Positions 26,636-36,274 of a stretch of 64,000 bases of DNA are shown here, in pieces. The stretch's first letter is position 1. The number at the start of each line of letters is the position of its first letter. Position numbers and translations under genes: made by a program. Origin of the DNA: JAFALK01 sp042701975 (GTDB lineage: Bacteria; Pseudomonadota; Gammaproteobacteria; Burkholderiales; Burkholderiaceae_C); contig CP170561.1 in assembly GCA_042701975.1 (NCBI GenBank), positions 372,001 to 436,000 of the forward strand. Reading direction: 5' to 3'. The notes below the pieces were generated by a model, which was given only the letters and a program-made list of their open reading frames with translations, was not told where the DNA came from and searched no databases.

Positions 26636-26860
26636 CTAAGCCACGCAGCAAGAATCGACGTAGGCCTCGACATTGGCTTTGCCGTCGGCCATCGCCAGCT
26701 CCGGTGTCTTGAACGCGCGTCCCTTGTGCTCGATCGCCTGCGTCTGGTCGATCAGCGCCGCCCAGCCCCAACCTGACCCTTCGAGCATCGGTGCGACGAT
26801 GATGCTCCCTGATCGGCCCTTGTATTGCAAGTCGAGCTGGTACCGTTGTGCCGTACTCAT
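26636..26860 (-). CDS. Small conserved-pair protein, paralogue of the protein at 28593-28808
   Basis: 74 residues from the ATG at 26860 (TGGAG upstream). The sequence begins MSTAQRYQLDLQYKGRSGS and contains GSGWGWAALIDQ. It aligns along its full length with the 71-residue protein at 28593: both share QLDLxYKGRxxSxIxA, GWGWxAL(I/F)D and a closing ELAxAD...VExx(I/V)DS block. No signal peptide or membrane span. The function is unknown; a small beta-sheet fold is likely from the alternating pattern. It ends in two adjacent Cys (DSCCVA). Confidence 0.75.
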   Translation of the reverse strand: MSTAQRYQLDLQYKGRSGSIIVAPMLEGSGWGWAALIDQTQAIEHKGRAFKTPELAMADGKANVEAYVDSCCVA

Positions 26861-26996
26861 CGCGGCTCCATTGGTGCGAAGAGCACTTTTTATAGCGCAA
26901 GCCTGCAAATCAACCACGTAGGACCACGCCGCACTAGCGATGGCTATCAACACGCGGAGTCGATGACTGGTCCCCGGAGCTCGAACCGACGCGTTG

Positions 26997-27446
26997 CTAG
27001 GCTGTGGATCTGAGGAGTTCGGCCTGCAAGCGGATCTCAGGCACGCTGGCCAACGCCTTGGAGAGCGGGCAGCCCAGCTTAGCGGCGTGTGCGATCTCTT
27101 GGAACCGCTGTTCGTTCATGCCCGGCACTTCAGCTCGCAGGCTCAATTCGATCTGGTCAATGAGAAAGCCCTCGCCCTGCGCCGCCAGACGGACCTTGGC
27201 CTCGGTCTCCAGCTTCGCCGTGGAGAAGCCAGCCTTCTCGCATGCGAAAGAGAAAGCCATGGTGAAGCAGGCCGCGTGAGCTGCGGCAAGCAGTTCCTCT
27301 GGATTGGTGCCAGGCTGAGGCGGATCGCCAAAGCGAGATGCAAATCCATAGGGATGCTCGCTCAGCGCGGGTGTCTCTGTGCTGATATGGCCCAGTCCGG
27401 TCTTGCCCGAGCCGGTCCAAGTCACACTGGCCGATTTGACATTCAT
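26997..27446 (-). CDS. osmC: OsmC family peroxiredoxin
   Basis: 149 residues from the ATG at 27446 with a strong ribosome site (GGAGGT). OsmC/Ohr-type proteins reduce organic hydroperoxides using two Cys: C60 (AAHAACFTMAFS) and C126 (LGCPLSKAL) are both in the expected contexts. The text SGKTGLGHISTETPALSEHPYGFASRFG and GTNPEELLAAAHAAC matches the OsmC rather than the Ohr subgroup. It probably protects against oxidative or osmotic stress in the cytoplasm. It lies 88 bases downstream of the small protein gene at 27535-27684. Confidence 0.9.
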   Translation of the reverse strand: MNVKSASVTWTGSGKTGLGHISTETPALSEHPYGFASRFGDPPQPGTNPEELLAAAHAACFTMAFSFACEKAGFSTAKLETEAKVRLAAQGEGFLIDQIELSLRAEVPGMNEQRFQEIAHAAKLGCPLSKALASVPEIRLQAELLRSTA

Positions 27447-27534
27447 GACGCACCTCCGAAGTCGCAATCGATTGAATGAGGACAGGCCTGATGGCGGGTG
27501 ACTGCAATTCCTTGCCTTTCACGCGGCGTTCCCA

Positions 27535-27684
27535 TCAGTGCCTTTTGAAGTACTGGACCTCGCGTTCATGCTGCGCGGCCGCCTCGCGCGTATCGAAGGT
27601 GCCGAGGTTTCGCCGCTTGCCGGTCTTCGGATCCGGCTTGCGCGAGTAGAGGCGGTATTGGCCGCCAGGAAGCTTGCGGATCAT
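27535..27684 (-). CDS. Small conserved basic protein (KLPGGQYRLYSRK type)
   Basis: 49 residues from the ATG at 27684, which overlaps the stop of the upstream SnoaL-like gene (27681-27684, ATGA). Sequence highlights are MIRKLPGGQYRLYSRK, DPKTGKRRNLGTFDTREAAAQHE and YFKRH. I recall near-identical small proteins in many proteobacteria; the repeated basic/Gly-Thr-Phe-(D/E)-T pattern resembles an AP2/integrase-like DNA-binding strand set, but no function is established that I know of. Confidence 0.7.
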   Translation of the reverse strand: MIRKLPGGQYRLYSRKPDPKTGKRRNLGTFDTREAAAQHEREVQYFKRH

Positions 27685-28097
27685 GTCGCGGCCGCCGGTG
27701 AGGCCCTTGGTGAGAGCAGATTGGCATCGCGCGCGAGCAGCCACTTGCCGCCAACGCGCCGCAGGATCGACAGCGCAGGTCCAGAGCGCTCTATGGGTCC
27801 TGCTGTACCTGGCGGTGTAACGCTGACAGAGAGGTAGGTCCAGGCGTAAGCCAGATCGCCCGACACCTGAACCTCTTGAATCTCCGCCTTGCCTTGAATC
27901 AACGGGCGGGAGCTACCAGACGAGGCGCGAGACGCCGCCGCAAACTCTGCCTTCCTCATCGGCGGGCGGCCGGCCACGAGAAACACGACATCGTCGGTCA
28001 TGAGGCCGAGCACTGCATCCGTGTCACCTTCCGCCGTCGCGACCTGCCAGGCTTGAATAAGCGCCCGAATCTGTTCTTCATCGCTTGCCATTTCCAT
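27681..28097 (-). CDS. SnoaL-like / DUF4440 (SgcJ/EcaC-type) protein
   Basis: 138 residues from the ATG at 28097 (GAAGGA six bases upstream). The opening helix (EEQIRALIQAWQVATAEGDTDAVLGLMTDDVVFLV) and beta-strands ending in RVGGKWLLARDANLL are typical of the NTF2-like SnoaL fold used by small hydrolases, isomerases and stress proteins. A cone-shaped ligand pocket is expected. The substrate is unknown. It is coupled to the 49-residue gene below and overlaps the 3' end of the membrane-protein gene above by 20 bases. Confidence 0.82.
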   Translation of the reverse strand: MEMASDEEQIRALIQAWQVATAEGDTDAVLGLMTDDVVFLVAGRPPMRKAEFAAASRASSGSSRPLIQGKAEIQEVQVSGDLAYAWTYLSVSVTPPGTAGPIERSGPALSILRRVGGKWLLARDANLLSPRASPAAAT

Positions 28098-28374
28098 GTC
28101 CTTCGATCACGGTGCAACTTCCGGCGACAACCCGCGGTCCCTCGCTGTCAGCAGTCTTGTGCAGACCTCGAATGTTGATCATCCCAAGACAGATCTGAAG
28201 CACAACGAAGGTGTCCGCATCCACGGACACTCCCCAGGCCATCCACAACGCGTTGCTGAACAGAAAGAGCCAAAAACCTGCGTGCCGACGACGCGAGCGG
28301 CGAGAGGTCACAAACCACGCCGCAGTGAGCGTGCAAATCATGGCCGGCCATTGCAGCAGACTCAATTCGTTCAT
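28078..28374 (-). CDS. Small membrane protein, three predicted spans
   Basis: 98 residues from the ATG at 28374 (AAAGGAGT upstream). Three hydrophobic segments, about 4-24, 34-53 and 57-74 (SLLQWPAMICTLTAAWFV; FWLFLFSNALWMAWGVSV; TFVVLQICLGMINIRGL), are followed by a short polar tail. The second to third segments with NALW..WG and Q..L...N..G resemble the PQ-loop/SemiSWEET style of small half-transporters, but the PQ motif is absent, so no transport role is claimed. First gene of the islet's minus-strand run; its end overlaps the SnoaL-like gene. Confidence 0.72.
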   Translation of the reverse strand: MNELSLLQWPAMICTLTAAWFVTSRRSRRRHAGFWLFLFSNALWMAWGVSVDADTFVVLQICLGMINIRGLHKTADSEGPRVVAGSCTVIEGHGNGKR

Positions 28375-28592
28375 GGCCGCACTCCTTTCGAACAAGGCAT
28401 CTTCCGGCGACTCGCATTCGAGCTGTGCAGGCGCCGGCGCCCACTCCCTGTCGGACCGCTCTGACCACCCCCACGACGGCGCCTTCCTCACCGATCGGTC
28501 CATCAAGAGCCATGGCTGGCGCTGGTGCGGCGCTGTCCTACTGCATCGCGAAATGGCAGAACGTAACGTATGGTTTCAAAGAAGGAGGCGCC

Positions 28593-28808
28593 ATGAACAT
28601 TGGGCACGCCAATCAACTCGATCTGCACTACAAGGGCCGCAATATCAGCGTCATCGCTGCTCGCAAGGCCAACGGCTGGGGGTGGGGCGCGTTATTCGAC
28701 GATCTGCGGGGCATTGAATGCGAGGACAGCAACTTCCCCAGTCGTGAGCTCGCGCTCGCCGATGCCAGGCTCTCAGTCGAAGACTTCATCGATTCCAGTG
28801 ACGACTGA
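28593..28808 (+). CDS. Small conserved-pair protein, paralogue of the protein at 26636-26860
   Basis: 71 residues from the ATG at 28593, behind a near-perfect ribosome site (GAAGGAGG). The sequence starts MNIGHANQLDLHYKGRNIS, has NGWGWGALFDD in the middle and ends ELALADARLSVEDFIDSSDD. It aligns over its whole length with the minus-strand protein 1.7 kb away (see that entry). It is acidic, with no signal peptide or membrane segment. An upstream in-frame extension lacks any family match and was rejected. Function unknown. Confidence 0.78.
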   Translation: MNIGHANQLDLHYKGRNISVIAARKANGWGWGALFDDLRGIECEDSNFPSRELALADARLSVEDFIDSSDD

Positions 28809-28840
28809 GCGCGCGGACAAGGGCTGACACGGCGAACACG

Positions 28841-28856
28841 GCGCAGACGTCTGCGC
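28841..28856. repeat. Perfect 16-base palindrome
   Basis: GCGCAGACGTCTGCGC is its own reverse complement. It lies 32 bases after the small-protein stop and about 140 bases before the groES promoter. It could be a protein-binding site or a transcript hairpin; there is no T-run. Confidence 0.5.
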
Positions 28857-28993
28857 TGATTTGCCATTCGGACGCCAGCCCTCTGAATAGCGACGATGCG
28901 CCCCAGCGTGCATCACCGTCGAAGCTGCCCAATGAACACGAGACAAGCGCAAGCGAGGGCGTTGAAGGGCGCAAGCACTAGGCGCCATGCCCC

Positions 28994-29022
28994 CTTGAAA
29001 CGTCCTTTTCCACCCCTATAAT
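28994..29022 (+). promoter_or_regulatory. groES-groEL promoter (sigma-70 and heat-shock sigma-32 features)
   Basis: TTGAAA (28995-29000) and TATAAT (29017-29022) with a 16-base spacer form a strong sigma-70 promoter. The same bases also read CTTGAAA, 12 bases, CCCCTATA, close to the sigma-32 consensus. The downstream CIRCE element overlaps the expected transcription start. Confidence 0.82.
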
Positions 29023-29028
29023 CCCCTG

Positions 29029-29055
29029 CTAGCACTCTCAACCCGCGAGTGCTAA
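29029..29055. promoter_or_regulatory. CIRCE operator (HrcA binding site)
   Basis: Inverted repeat CTAGCACTC, 9-base spacer, GAGTGCTAA. It matches the CIRCE consensus with one changed base in the left arm. It lies just downstream of the groES -10 box, so HrcA repression plus sigma-32 activation is expected. Confidence 0.93.
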
Positions 29056-29123
29056 CAACCCGATCCCACGCGGGGCCAGCCTGTCTGGCCCCTCGGTTCA
29101 CAGAGAACTCCCAAGGAGAAGTG

Positions 29124-29414
29124 ATGAAGCTGCGTCCCCTGCACGATCGCGTGATCGTTAAGCGCCTGGAACAAGAAACCAAGACCGCCTCCGGCATCGT
29201 CATCCCCGACGCCGCCGCCGAGAAGCCGGACCAGGGCGAAGTCCTGGCCGTCGGCCCGGGCAAGCGCAATGACAAGGGTGAGTTCGTGGCCCTGAACGTG
29301 GCCGTGGGCGACCGCGTGCTGTTCGGCAAGTACAGCGGCCAGGCCGTCAAGGTCGACGGCGAAGAACTGCTGGTGATGCGCGAGGAAGACCTCTTCGCCG
29401 TGGTCGCCAAGTAA
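29124..29414 (+). CDS. groES: Co-chaperonin GroES (Hsp10)
   Basis: 96 residues, the normal GroES length, from the ATG at 29124 behind AAGGAGAAG. It begins MKLRPLHDRVIVKRLEQETK, has the mobile-loop region (about 17-32, TASGIVIPDAAAEKP) and ends DLFAVVAK. A heptameric lid for GroEL in ATP-dependent protein folding in the cytoplasm. Followed by groEL after 30 bases. Confidence 0.98.
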   Translation: MKLRPLHDRVIVKRLEQETKTASGIVIPDAAAEKPDQGEVLAVGPGKRNDKGEFVALNVAVGDRVLFGKYSGQAVKVDGEELLVMREEDLFAVVAK

Positions 29415-29444
29415 GCCCTCATTCAAGATTTCGGAGAAATAGAC

Positions 29445-31088
<1,644 letters not shown>

Positions 31089-31113
31089 TCTGAGCAAATC
31101 TGCTCAAACTTGG

Positions 31114-31140
31114 AAGGGGCCGCTGATGCGGCCCCTTTTC
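31114..31140 (+). terminator. Rho-independent terminator of groESL
   Basis: A 10-bp stem (AAGGGGCCGC / GCGGCCCCTT) with a TGAT loop followed by TT(T)C lies 25 bases after the groEL stop. A small TGAGCA/TGCTCA hairpin (31091-31106) precedes it. Confidence 0.88.
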
Positions 31141-31198
31141 TTGGGCGAGAGGATCGGTAACCTTTGCACGTCGAAGCAGTAGACGACGTCCCAGTAAT

Positions 31199-33145
31199 AT
31201 GCCTCCGATGTCCAGCCTTCCCCCAGGAGCGCCCACCTTGCAGTCGCTGGTGGATGACGCCGCCCTCCAAATCCCCGAACTCGCGCGCTTCGTTGCCGAA
31301 GCGCTGCACGACGAACTCCGCGTCAGCCCGCAATTCCTGGCCTTGCAGGCCTCGTGGCGGCGCCTGCGCGGCAGCTTTGCCGAAGATTTCGAGCGCGCCA
31401 CATCGCCTTTGATGCGCCTGGCGCGCGAAGGCACCGATCCGCTGCAGCCGCTGGCCCGGCCCTCAGGGCTGGTCATCGAGCCGCTGCGCCTGATCGACGA
31501 GCAGCAGGCCCTGCGAGACGTGGCGCTGGCGCGCATCGTCCAGGCCACTGAGCTGCTAGCCAACAACGAGCTGCTGCAGCTCGGCAACTGCTTCGCCGCC
31601 CTGCGTGGCACGGCCCGCGCGCGCAGCGCCGACAACCCGTTGCGCCCGGCCGTCTTCGCCCAGGCCCTGGTGAACATGCTGCTGCCCCTGAAGCTGGACG
31701 ACGGCCTGCGCCAGCACCTGCTGCACGCCGCCGCGCAGCCCATGGCCAAGGGCCTTTCGCGCCTGTACGCGGGCCTGTGCCATCAGCTGCAAGACGCCGG
31801 CCTCTCCAGCCTGCTGGTCCGGCACGCCGCCGAACGCACGCGGCCTGATCTGGATCACCAGCGGCTTTTCGAGGCGCGACGCGGCGACCGGCGCAACTCG
31901 CAGCTGGGCCTGCTGCAGACCACGGAGGCCTCGGCGCAACCCGACCTGCTGCGCAAGCTCTACCGCCGCATCCTCAGCGATCCGCGCCTGCAGCCCTCGG
32001 TCAAGGCCCTGGTGGCCCAGCTCGAACCGACCGTGACGCGGCTCGCCGAGAAGGACCCGATGATGCTGGGCGAGCCCGATCACCCGGCTTGGCAACTGCT
32101 CAACCGCTTGGCCGCCAACGGCATGGCCTTCGATCACAGCAACGCACCGGCCCTGCGCGACTTCGTGCAGCACATGGAGCACGAACTCGAGCCGCTGATC
32201 AACACGCCGCACCCGATGCGCAACCAGTTCACGCAGGTGTTGCAGCATCTGGAGCAGTACGTGGCCCAGTCCGCCCGGCAACGCGACCAGCGCAGCGCCG
32301 CAGTCCTGGCCGCGCTGGAGCGAGAAGAGCAGCGCGCAGCCTGGATGGAGGTGATCCGCGAGCAGTTGCGGGAACAGGTCAGCCAGGCCTCACTGGGCCT
32401 GAAGACCCGCGTCTTCCTGGAATACACCTGGGCCGAGGTCATCGTGCAGGCGATGGTGCTGCACGGGCAGGATGCGCCCGAGGTGCAGACGCACGTCGAA
32501 CTCGTCGATGCGCTGCTGGACAGCCTTCAGCCGCTGGACTCCGTGCCTGAGCGCGACGCGTTGCGCGCTCGCTTGCCCGGCCTGATCGGCGGCCTGCGCA
32601 AGGGCGCGTCCAGCATCGCCCTGCCGGCCGAGAAGCTCGATCCGGTCTTGCAGGAACTGATGGAACAGCATGGCCGCCTGCTGCGCGGGCAGCCACCCCT
32701 GCCCCAGCTTCTGCCGCAGGCACCCGTTGCGGCGCGGCCGCCTTCTTCCGTCATGGACGAAACACCTTCGCGGATGCCGTCTCGCTGGGCCGATACCAAG
32801 GTCGATCGCAGCGTGCTGCCCACGGTGCCGGTACAGCTCTACAGCGCGATCGATACACCCGACGCACGGGCGGCGGTGCAGCGTTGGATCGAGGCGCAGC
32901 AGGTCGGCATCTGGTACCACCTCTTCGTGCAGGGCGACTGGATGACGGCGCAGCTCACCTGGATCAGCGAGAGCCACCAGTACTTCCACTTCGTCGGCCA
33001 GGACGAGGAAACCCACCACTCGCTGACGCGCGGCGCGCTGGAACAGCTGCTGCCGGCCGGCCTGATCGCGGTGTTGGGCGAGGACGGCATCGTCGAATGC
33101 GCCGTTGATGCCCTGATGCAGAATCCCGGCGATGCACAGGGCTAG
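31199..33145 (+). CDS. DUF1631 family protein
   Basis: 648 residues. It is helical and hydrophilic, with no signal peptide or transmembrane segment, and matches the DUF1631 family found in beta- and gammaproteobacteria: LVIEPLRLIDEQQA, LNRLAANGMAFDH and a C-terminal PilZ-like/beta domain (IGIWYHLFVQGDWMTAQLTWISESHQYFHFVG is approximated here by GIWYHLFVQGDW and LTWISESHQYFHF). The function is not established; some members are linked to motility and c-di-GMP signalling. The last 14 bases overlap the patatin gene start, so the two are translated together. Confidence 0.83.
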   Translation: MPPMSSLPPGAPTLQSLVDDAALQIPELARFVAEALHDELRVSPQFLALQASWRRLRGSFAEDFERATSPLMRLAREGTDPLQPLARPSGLVIEPLRLIDEQQALRDVALARIVQATELLANNELLQLGNCFAALRGTARARSADNPLRPAVFAQALVNMLLPLKLDDGLRQHLLHAAAQPMAKGLSRLYAGLCHQLQDAGLSSLLVRHAAERTRPDLDHQRLFEARRGDRRNSQLGLLQTTEASAQPDLLRKLYRRILSDPRLQPSVKALVAQLEPTVTRLAEKDPMMLGEPDHPAWQLLNRLAANGMAFDHSNAPALRDFVQHMEHELEPLINTPHPMRNQFTQVLQHLEQYVAQSARQRDQRSAAVLAALEREEQRAAWMEVIREQLREQVSQASLGLKTRVFLEYTWAEVIVQAMVLHGQDAPEVQTHVELVDALLDSLQPLDSVPERDALRARLPGLIGGLRKGASSIALPAEKLDPVLQELMEQHGRLLRGQPPLPQLLPQAPVAARPPSSVMDETPSRMPSRWADTKVDRSVLPTVPVQLYSAIDTPDARAAVQRWIEAQQVGIWYHLFVQGDWMTAQLTWISESHQYFHFVGQDEETHHSLTRGALEQLLPAGLIAVLGEDGIVECAVDALMQNPGDAQG

Positions 33146-35426
33146 CCGACCGCTCCGTTCCACCCTCCTCTTCCTCGCCATCTGTCTTGGGGCCGGGCCT
33201 ATGGCGCAAGCCCAGCCCATTCAGCCCGCCCAGCCCGCTGGCCAACGCGACCGCCTGGGCCTCGTTCTGTCCGGCGGCGGCGCACGCGGCATTGCCCACG
33301 TGGGCGTGCTCAAGGTGCTGGAGCGAGAGCGCATCCCGGTCGATCTGATTGCGGGTACCTCGATGGGCGCCATCATCGGCGGCCTGTACTCGAGCGGCTT
33401 GTCGGCCGAGGAGCTGGAGCGCGAGCTGCTGCGCATCGACTGGGGCCGCATGTTCGTGAGCCGCGTGGAGCGCCAGCAGCTCTCGCAGCGGCGCAAGGAA
33501 GAGGACTTCGAGTTCTCCGCCGCCATCGAGTTCGGCCTGCGCGACGGCGAGCTGCGCGCACCGCAAGGCACGCTGTCCTCGCGCGGCCTGGAGATCTTGC
33601 TGCGCCGACTGACGCTGCCGGTGCGCACCGTCAACGACTTCGACCGCCTGCCCACGCCCTTTCGCGCCGTGGCCACCGACATGGAAACCGGCGGCCAGCG
33701 CGTGCTGGGCGAAGGCAGCCTGGCGCTGGCGATGCGCTCCTCGATGAGCGTGCCCGGCGTGTTCGCCACCACCGAAGTGGAAGACCATGTGCTGGGCGAC
33801 GGCGGCCTGGTCAACAACCTGCCGATCGACGTGGCACGCCAGATGGGCGCGCGACGGCTCATCGCAGTGAACGTGGGCACGCCGCTGGCCGGTCGCGAAT
33901 CGCTGAGCTCGCTGGTGGGCGTGACGGCGCAGATGATCACCATCCTGACCGAGCAGAACGTGCAGCGCGCGATCGCCACGCTGGGTCCGGACGATCTGCT
34001 GATCACGCCCGACCTTGCCAAGCTCAGCTCCGGCGATTTCTCGCAGGTCGCGGAGCTGATCGCCGCTGGCGAGGCCGCGGCCGAGAAAGCCCTGCCCCAG
34101 CTGCGCCGGTATGCCGTCTCGCCTGAGAGTTATGCCGCCTGGCGCCTGGCCCGCATCCAGCCGGCGCAAAACCCGGGCGTGCTGGCCGACGTGCAGTTCA
34201 CCGGCAGCCACCTGACGCACCCCGAGCTGCTCAGGCGCCAGCTGGAATCGCAGCCGGGCCAGCCTTTCGATGCCGCGCGCGCCGAGCGTGACGCGCGGCT
34301 GCTGACTTCCTCGGGCGACTATGAACGGGTGGACTATCACGTCGAGCCGCGCAGCGTCGATGCCGCCGGCCAGATGACCGGCGACGGGCTGACCTTCGAG
34401 CTGGAGGACAAGCCGTGGGGGCCGAACTACTTCAAGGTGGGCATCGACCTGTCCACCGATCTCTCGGGCAACAGCACCTTCGACCTGCGCGTGAGCCACA
34501 ACCGACACTGGCTGACCGACTCCGGCCTGGAGTGGCGCAACCAGGCTTCCATCGGCCAGCATCCGCGCCTGTTCTCGGAGCTGTACCAGCCGCTGACGAT
34601 CAAGGCCCTGGGCTCCAGCGACTGGTTCATCTCCGGCTGGGGCCAGATCGAGCGGCGCAACATCAAGCTCTTCGATGCAGACAGCGGCAACGAGCTTGGG
34701 GAGCTGAGCCGCAAATCCGGCAAGCTGGGGCTGGACATCGGCCAGCCCTGGGGCCGGCTCGGTGAGCTGCGCCTGGGCTTGACGCACGAGAGCTGGCGCA
34801 TCAACCCGATCGTGCTGGGCCCCGACCTGTCGGCGGCGCCGGGGCAGCTGGGCCAGATCTGGAACGAAACCGGCCTGCGCCTGCGCGCCGTGGTCGACCA
34901 GCTGGACTACGCCAATTTCCCGCAGCGCGGCTACCGCATCGTGGCCGAGTACACCGGCGGCCGTGTCTCCGGCGGCGAGAACGTGCACAACGCCAGCTTC
35001 AGCCGCACGGAGCTGCAGGCCACCTTTGTCCACAGCTGGGGCCCGCACACGATCAACCTGAACGCCCGCGGCCTGGTGGCGCGCCAGCCGGAAGACTCCA
35101 CGCAGGGGCCGTACAGCCTGGGCGGCTTCCAGCAGCTCTCGGGCTACAGGCCCGAGCAGCTGATGGGCAACACCCTGCTCTTCGGCCGCGCCACGTATTA
35201 CCTGCGCATGGGCAGCGCGCCCGTGATCAGCCGCGGCTATTTCATCGGCGGCTCGCTGGAGGCGGGCAATGCGTGGAACGCGCGCAGCGACGCGAGTCTG
35301 CGCGACCTGCGCTATGCAGGCAGCCTCTTCATCGGGACGGACACGGGCCTCGGGCCGCTGTATCTGGCCGTGGGCCGCGCGCCCAGGGGTGGCAGCGCGG
35401 TCTACCTGTTCATCGGCCGGCCCTGA
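33132..35426 (+). CDS. Patatin-like phospholipase, type Vd autotransporter (PlpD type)
   Basis: 764 residues. Signal peptide about 1-27 (AQAQ). The patatin domain (about 42-250) has the oxyanion-hole motif SGGGARG (47-53), the nucleophile S77 in GTSMG, and the catalytic D223 in DGG. It is followed by a POTRA-like segment (about 345-430, VQFTGSHLTHPELLRRQLES) and a 16-strand-type outer-membrane barrel that closes on a terminal AVYLFIGRP. This is the PlpD architecture: a lipase secreted by its own two-partner-like barrel. It overlaps DUF1631 by 14 bases. The substrate is probably phospholipid. Confidence 0.88.
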   Translation: MHRASRPLRSTLLFLAICLGAGPMAQAQPIQPAQPAGQRDRLGLVLSGGGARGIAHVGVLKVLERERIPVDLIAGTSMGAIIGGLYSSGLSAEELERELLRIDWGRMFVSRVERQQLSQRRKEEDFEFSAAIEFGLRDGELRAPQGTLSSRGLEILLRRLTLPVRTVNDFDRLPTPFRAVATDMETGGQRVLGEGSLALAMRSSMSVPGVFATTEVEDHVLGDGGLVNNLPIDVARQMGARRLIAVNVGTPLAGRESLSSLVGVTAQMITILTEQNVQRAIATLGPDDLLITPDLAKLSSGDFSQVAELIAAGEAAAEKALPQLRRYAVSPESYAAWRLARIQPAQNPGVLADVQFTGSHLTHPELLRRQLESQPGQPFDAARAERDARLLTSSGDYERVDYHVEPRSVDAAGQMTGDGLTFELEDKPWGPNYFKVGIDLSTDLSGNSTFDLRVSHNRHWLTDSGLEWRNQASIGQHPRLFSELYQPLTIKALGSSDWFISGWGQIERRNIKLFDADSGNELGELSRKSGKLGLDIGQPWGRLGELRLGLTHESWRINPIVLGPDLSAAPGQLGQIWNETGLRLRAVVDQLDYANFPQRGYRIVAEYTGGRVSGGENVHNASFSRTELQATFVHSWGPHTINLNARGLVARQPEDSTQGPYSLGGFQQLSGYRPEQLMGNTLLFGRATYYLRMGSAPVISRGYFIGGSLEAGNAWNARSDASLRDLRYAGSLFIGTDTGLGPLYLAVGRAPRGGSAVYLFIGRP

Positions 35427-35430
35427 GGCT

Positions 35431-35468
35431 GAAGCCGAGGATCAGGCCTCGGGTTCGGCCTCGGCTTC
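35431..35468. terminator. Long stem-loop at a convergent gene junction
   Basis: GAAGCCGAGG and CCTCGGCTTC pair perfectly (10 bp, 18-base loop) across the 15-base gap between the patatin stop and the engB stop, running into engB's last codons (its Glu/Ala/Pro tail). A shared bidirectional transcription-ending structure is likely; no T-run is seen. Confidence 0.5.
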
Positions 35469-36179
35469 CGGCAGCGGATCCGGGAAGTCGACCTTCTGGA
35501 CCTTCGGCGCCACGTCCACCCACTCGCGCAGGATGCCGGCCACATCGGCCACGCCCTGCTTCTTCAGTGCGGAGAACAGCGTAACCCCGATGTCGGACTC
35601 ATCGGTGGCGATGCCGCCCAGGAACTCCTGGCAGGCCGCCAGCGAAGCCTGCGCCTCCTTGCGGTTGAGCTTGTCGGACTTGGTCAGCACGACCAGCAGC
35701 TTGATCTCGCCGGAACGCACGCGCGGCGTGACGAACTCGAGCAGTTGCTGGTCCAGATCGGTCAGGCCCAGGCGCGAATCGACCATCAGCACCACGCCCG
35801 ACAGGCTGCGGCGCACCTCCAGGTAGTCGGCCATCACCTTCTGCCAGCGCTGCTTGGCACTCTTGTTCACCGCCGCGTAGCCGTAGCCGGGCAAGTCGGC
35901 GAAGAGCGCGTCCGGCGCGTCCTTGGGGCCGAGGTGGAACAGGTTGATGTGCTGGGTGCGGCCGGGCGTCTTGGAGGCGAATGCCAGGCGCTTCTGCTGG
36001 GCCAGGGTGTTGATGGCCGTGGACTTGCCAGCGTTCGAGCGGCCGACGAAGGCAATCTCGGGCAGCTCGTTGATGGGCAGCTGGTTCAGCTGGGCGGCGG
36101 TCGTGAAGAACCGGGCCGTGTGGGTCCAGGCCAGTAACTCCTTGTCCGAGCGAGCCGTATCAGGGGAATCGTGGGGCAT
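35442..36179 (-). CDS. engB: Ribosome-biogenesis GTPase EngB/YihA
   Basis: 245 residues from the ATG at 36179 (MPHDSPDTARSDKELLAWTH), longer than E. coli YihA mainly through a Glu/Pro/Ala-rich tail (PLPEAEAEPEA). GTPase motifs are G1 GRSNAGKST (46-54), G2 TPGRTQ, G3 DLPGYG and G4 TKSD. EngB is an essential GTPase for 50S assembly and division. It is divergent from cytochrome c4. An in-frame upstream extension was rejected because family members start with this motif. Confidence 0.93.
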   Translation of the reverse strand: MPHDSPDTARSDKELLAWTHTARFFTTAAQLNQLPINELPEIAFVGRSNAGKSTAINTLAQQKRLAFASKTPGRTQHINLFHLGPKDAPDALFADLPGYGYAAVNKSAKQRWQKVMADYLEVRRSLSGVVLMVDSRLGLTDLDQQLLEFVTPRVRSGEIKLLVVLTKSDKLNRKEAQASLAACQEFLGGIATDESDIGVTLFSALKKQGVADVAGILREWVDVAPKVQKVDFPDPLPEAEAEPEA

Positions 36180-36274
36180 AGACCTGAGGTGAAAGGCGAA
36201 TTTGCCATTGTAAGATCGCGCGCCAGAAGCCATCCCTCGGCGTAGAACTCACAAAGAGACAGGACCTGCGATCC

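Noticed and set aside
32964..35048. Minus-strand frame across the patatin gene
   Set aside because: Antisense shadow; the patatin motifs on the plus strand are complete.
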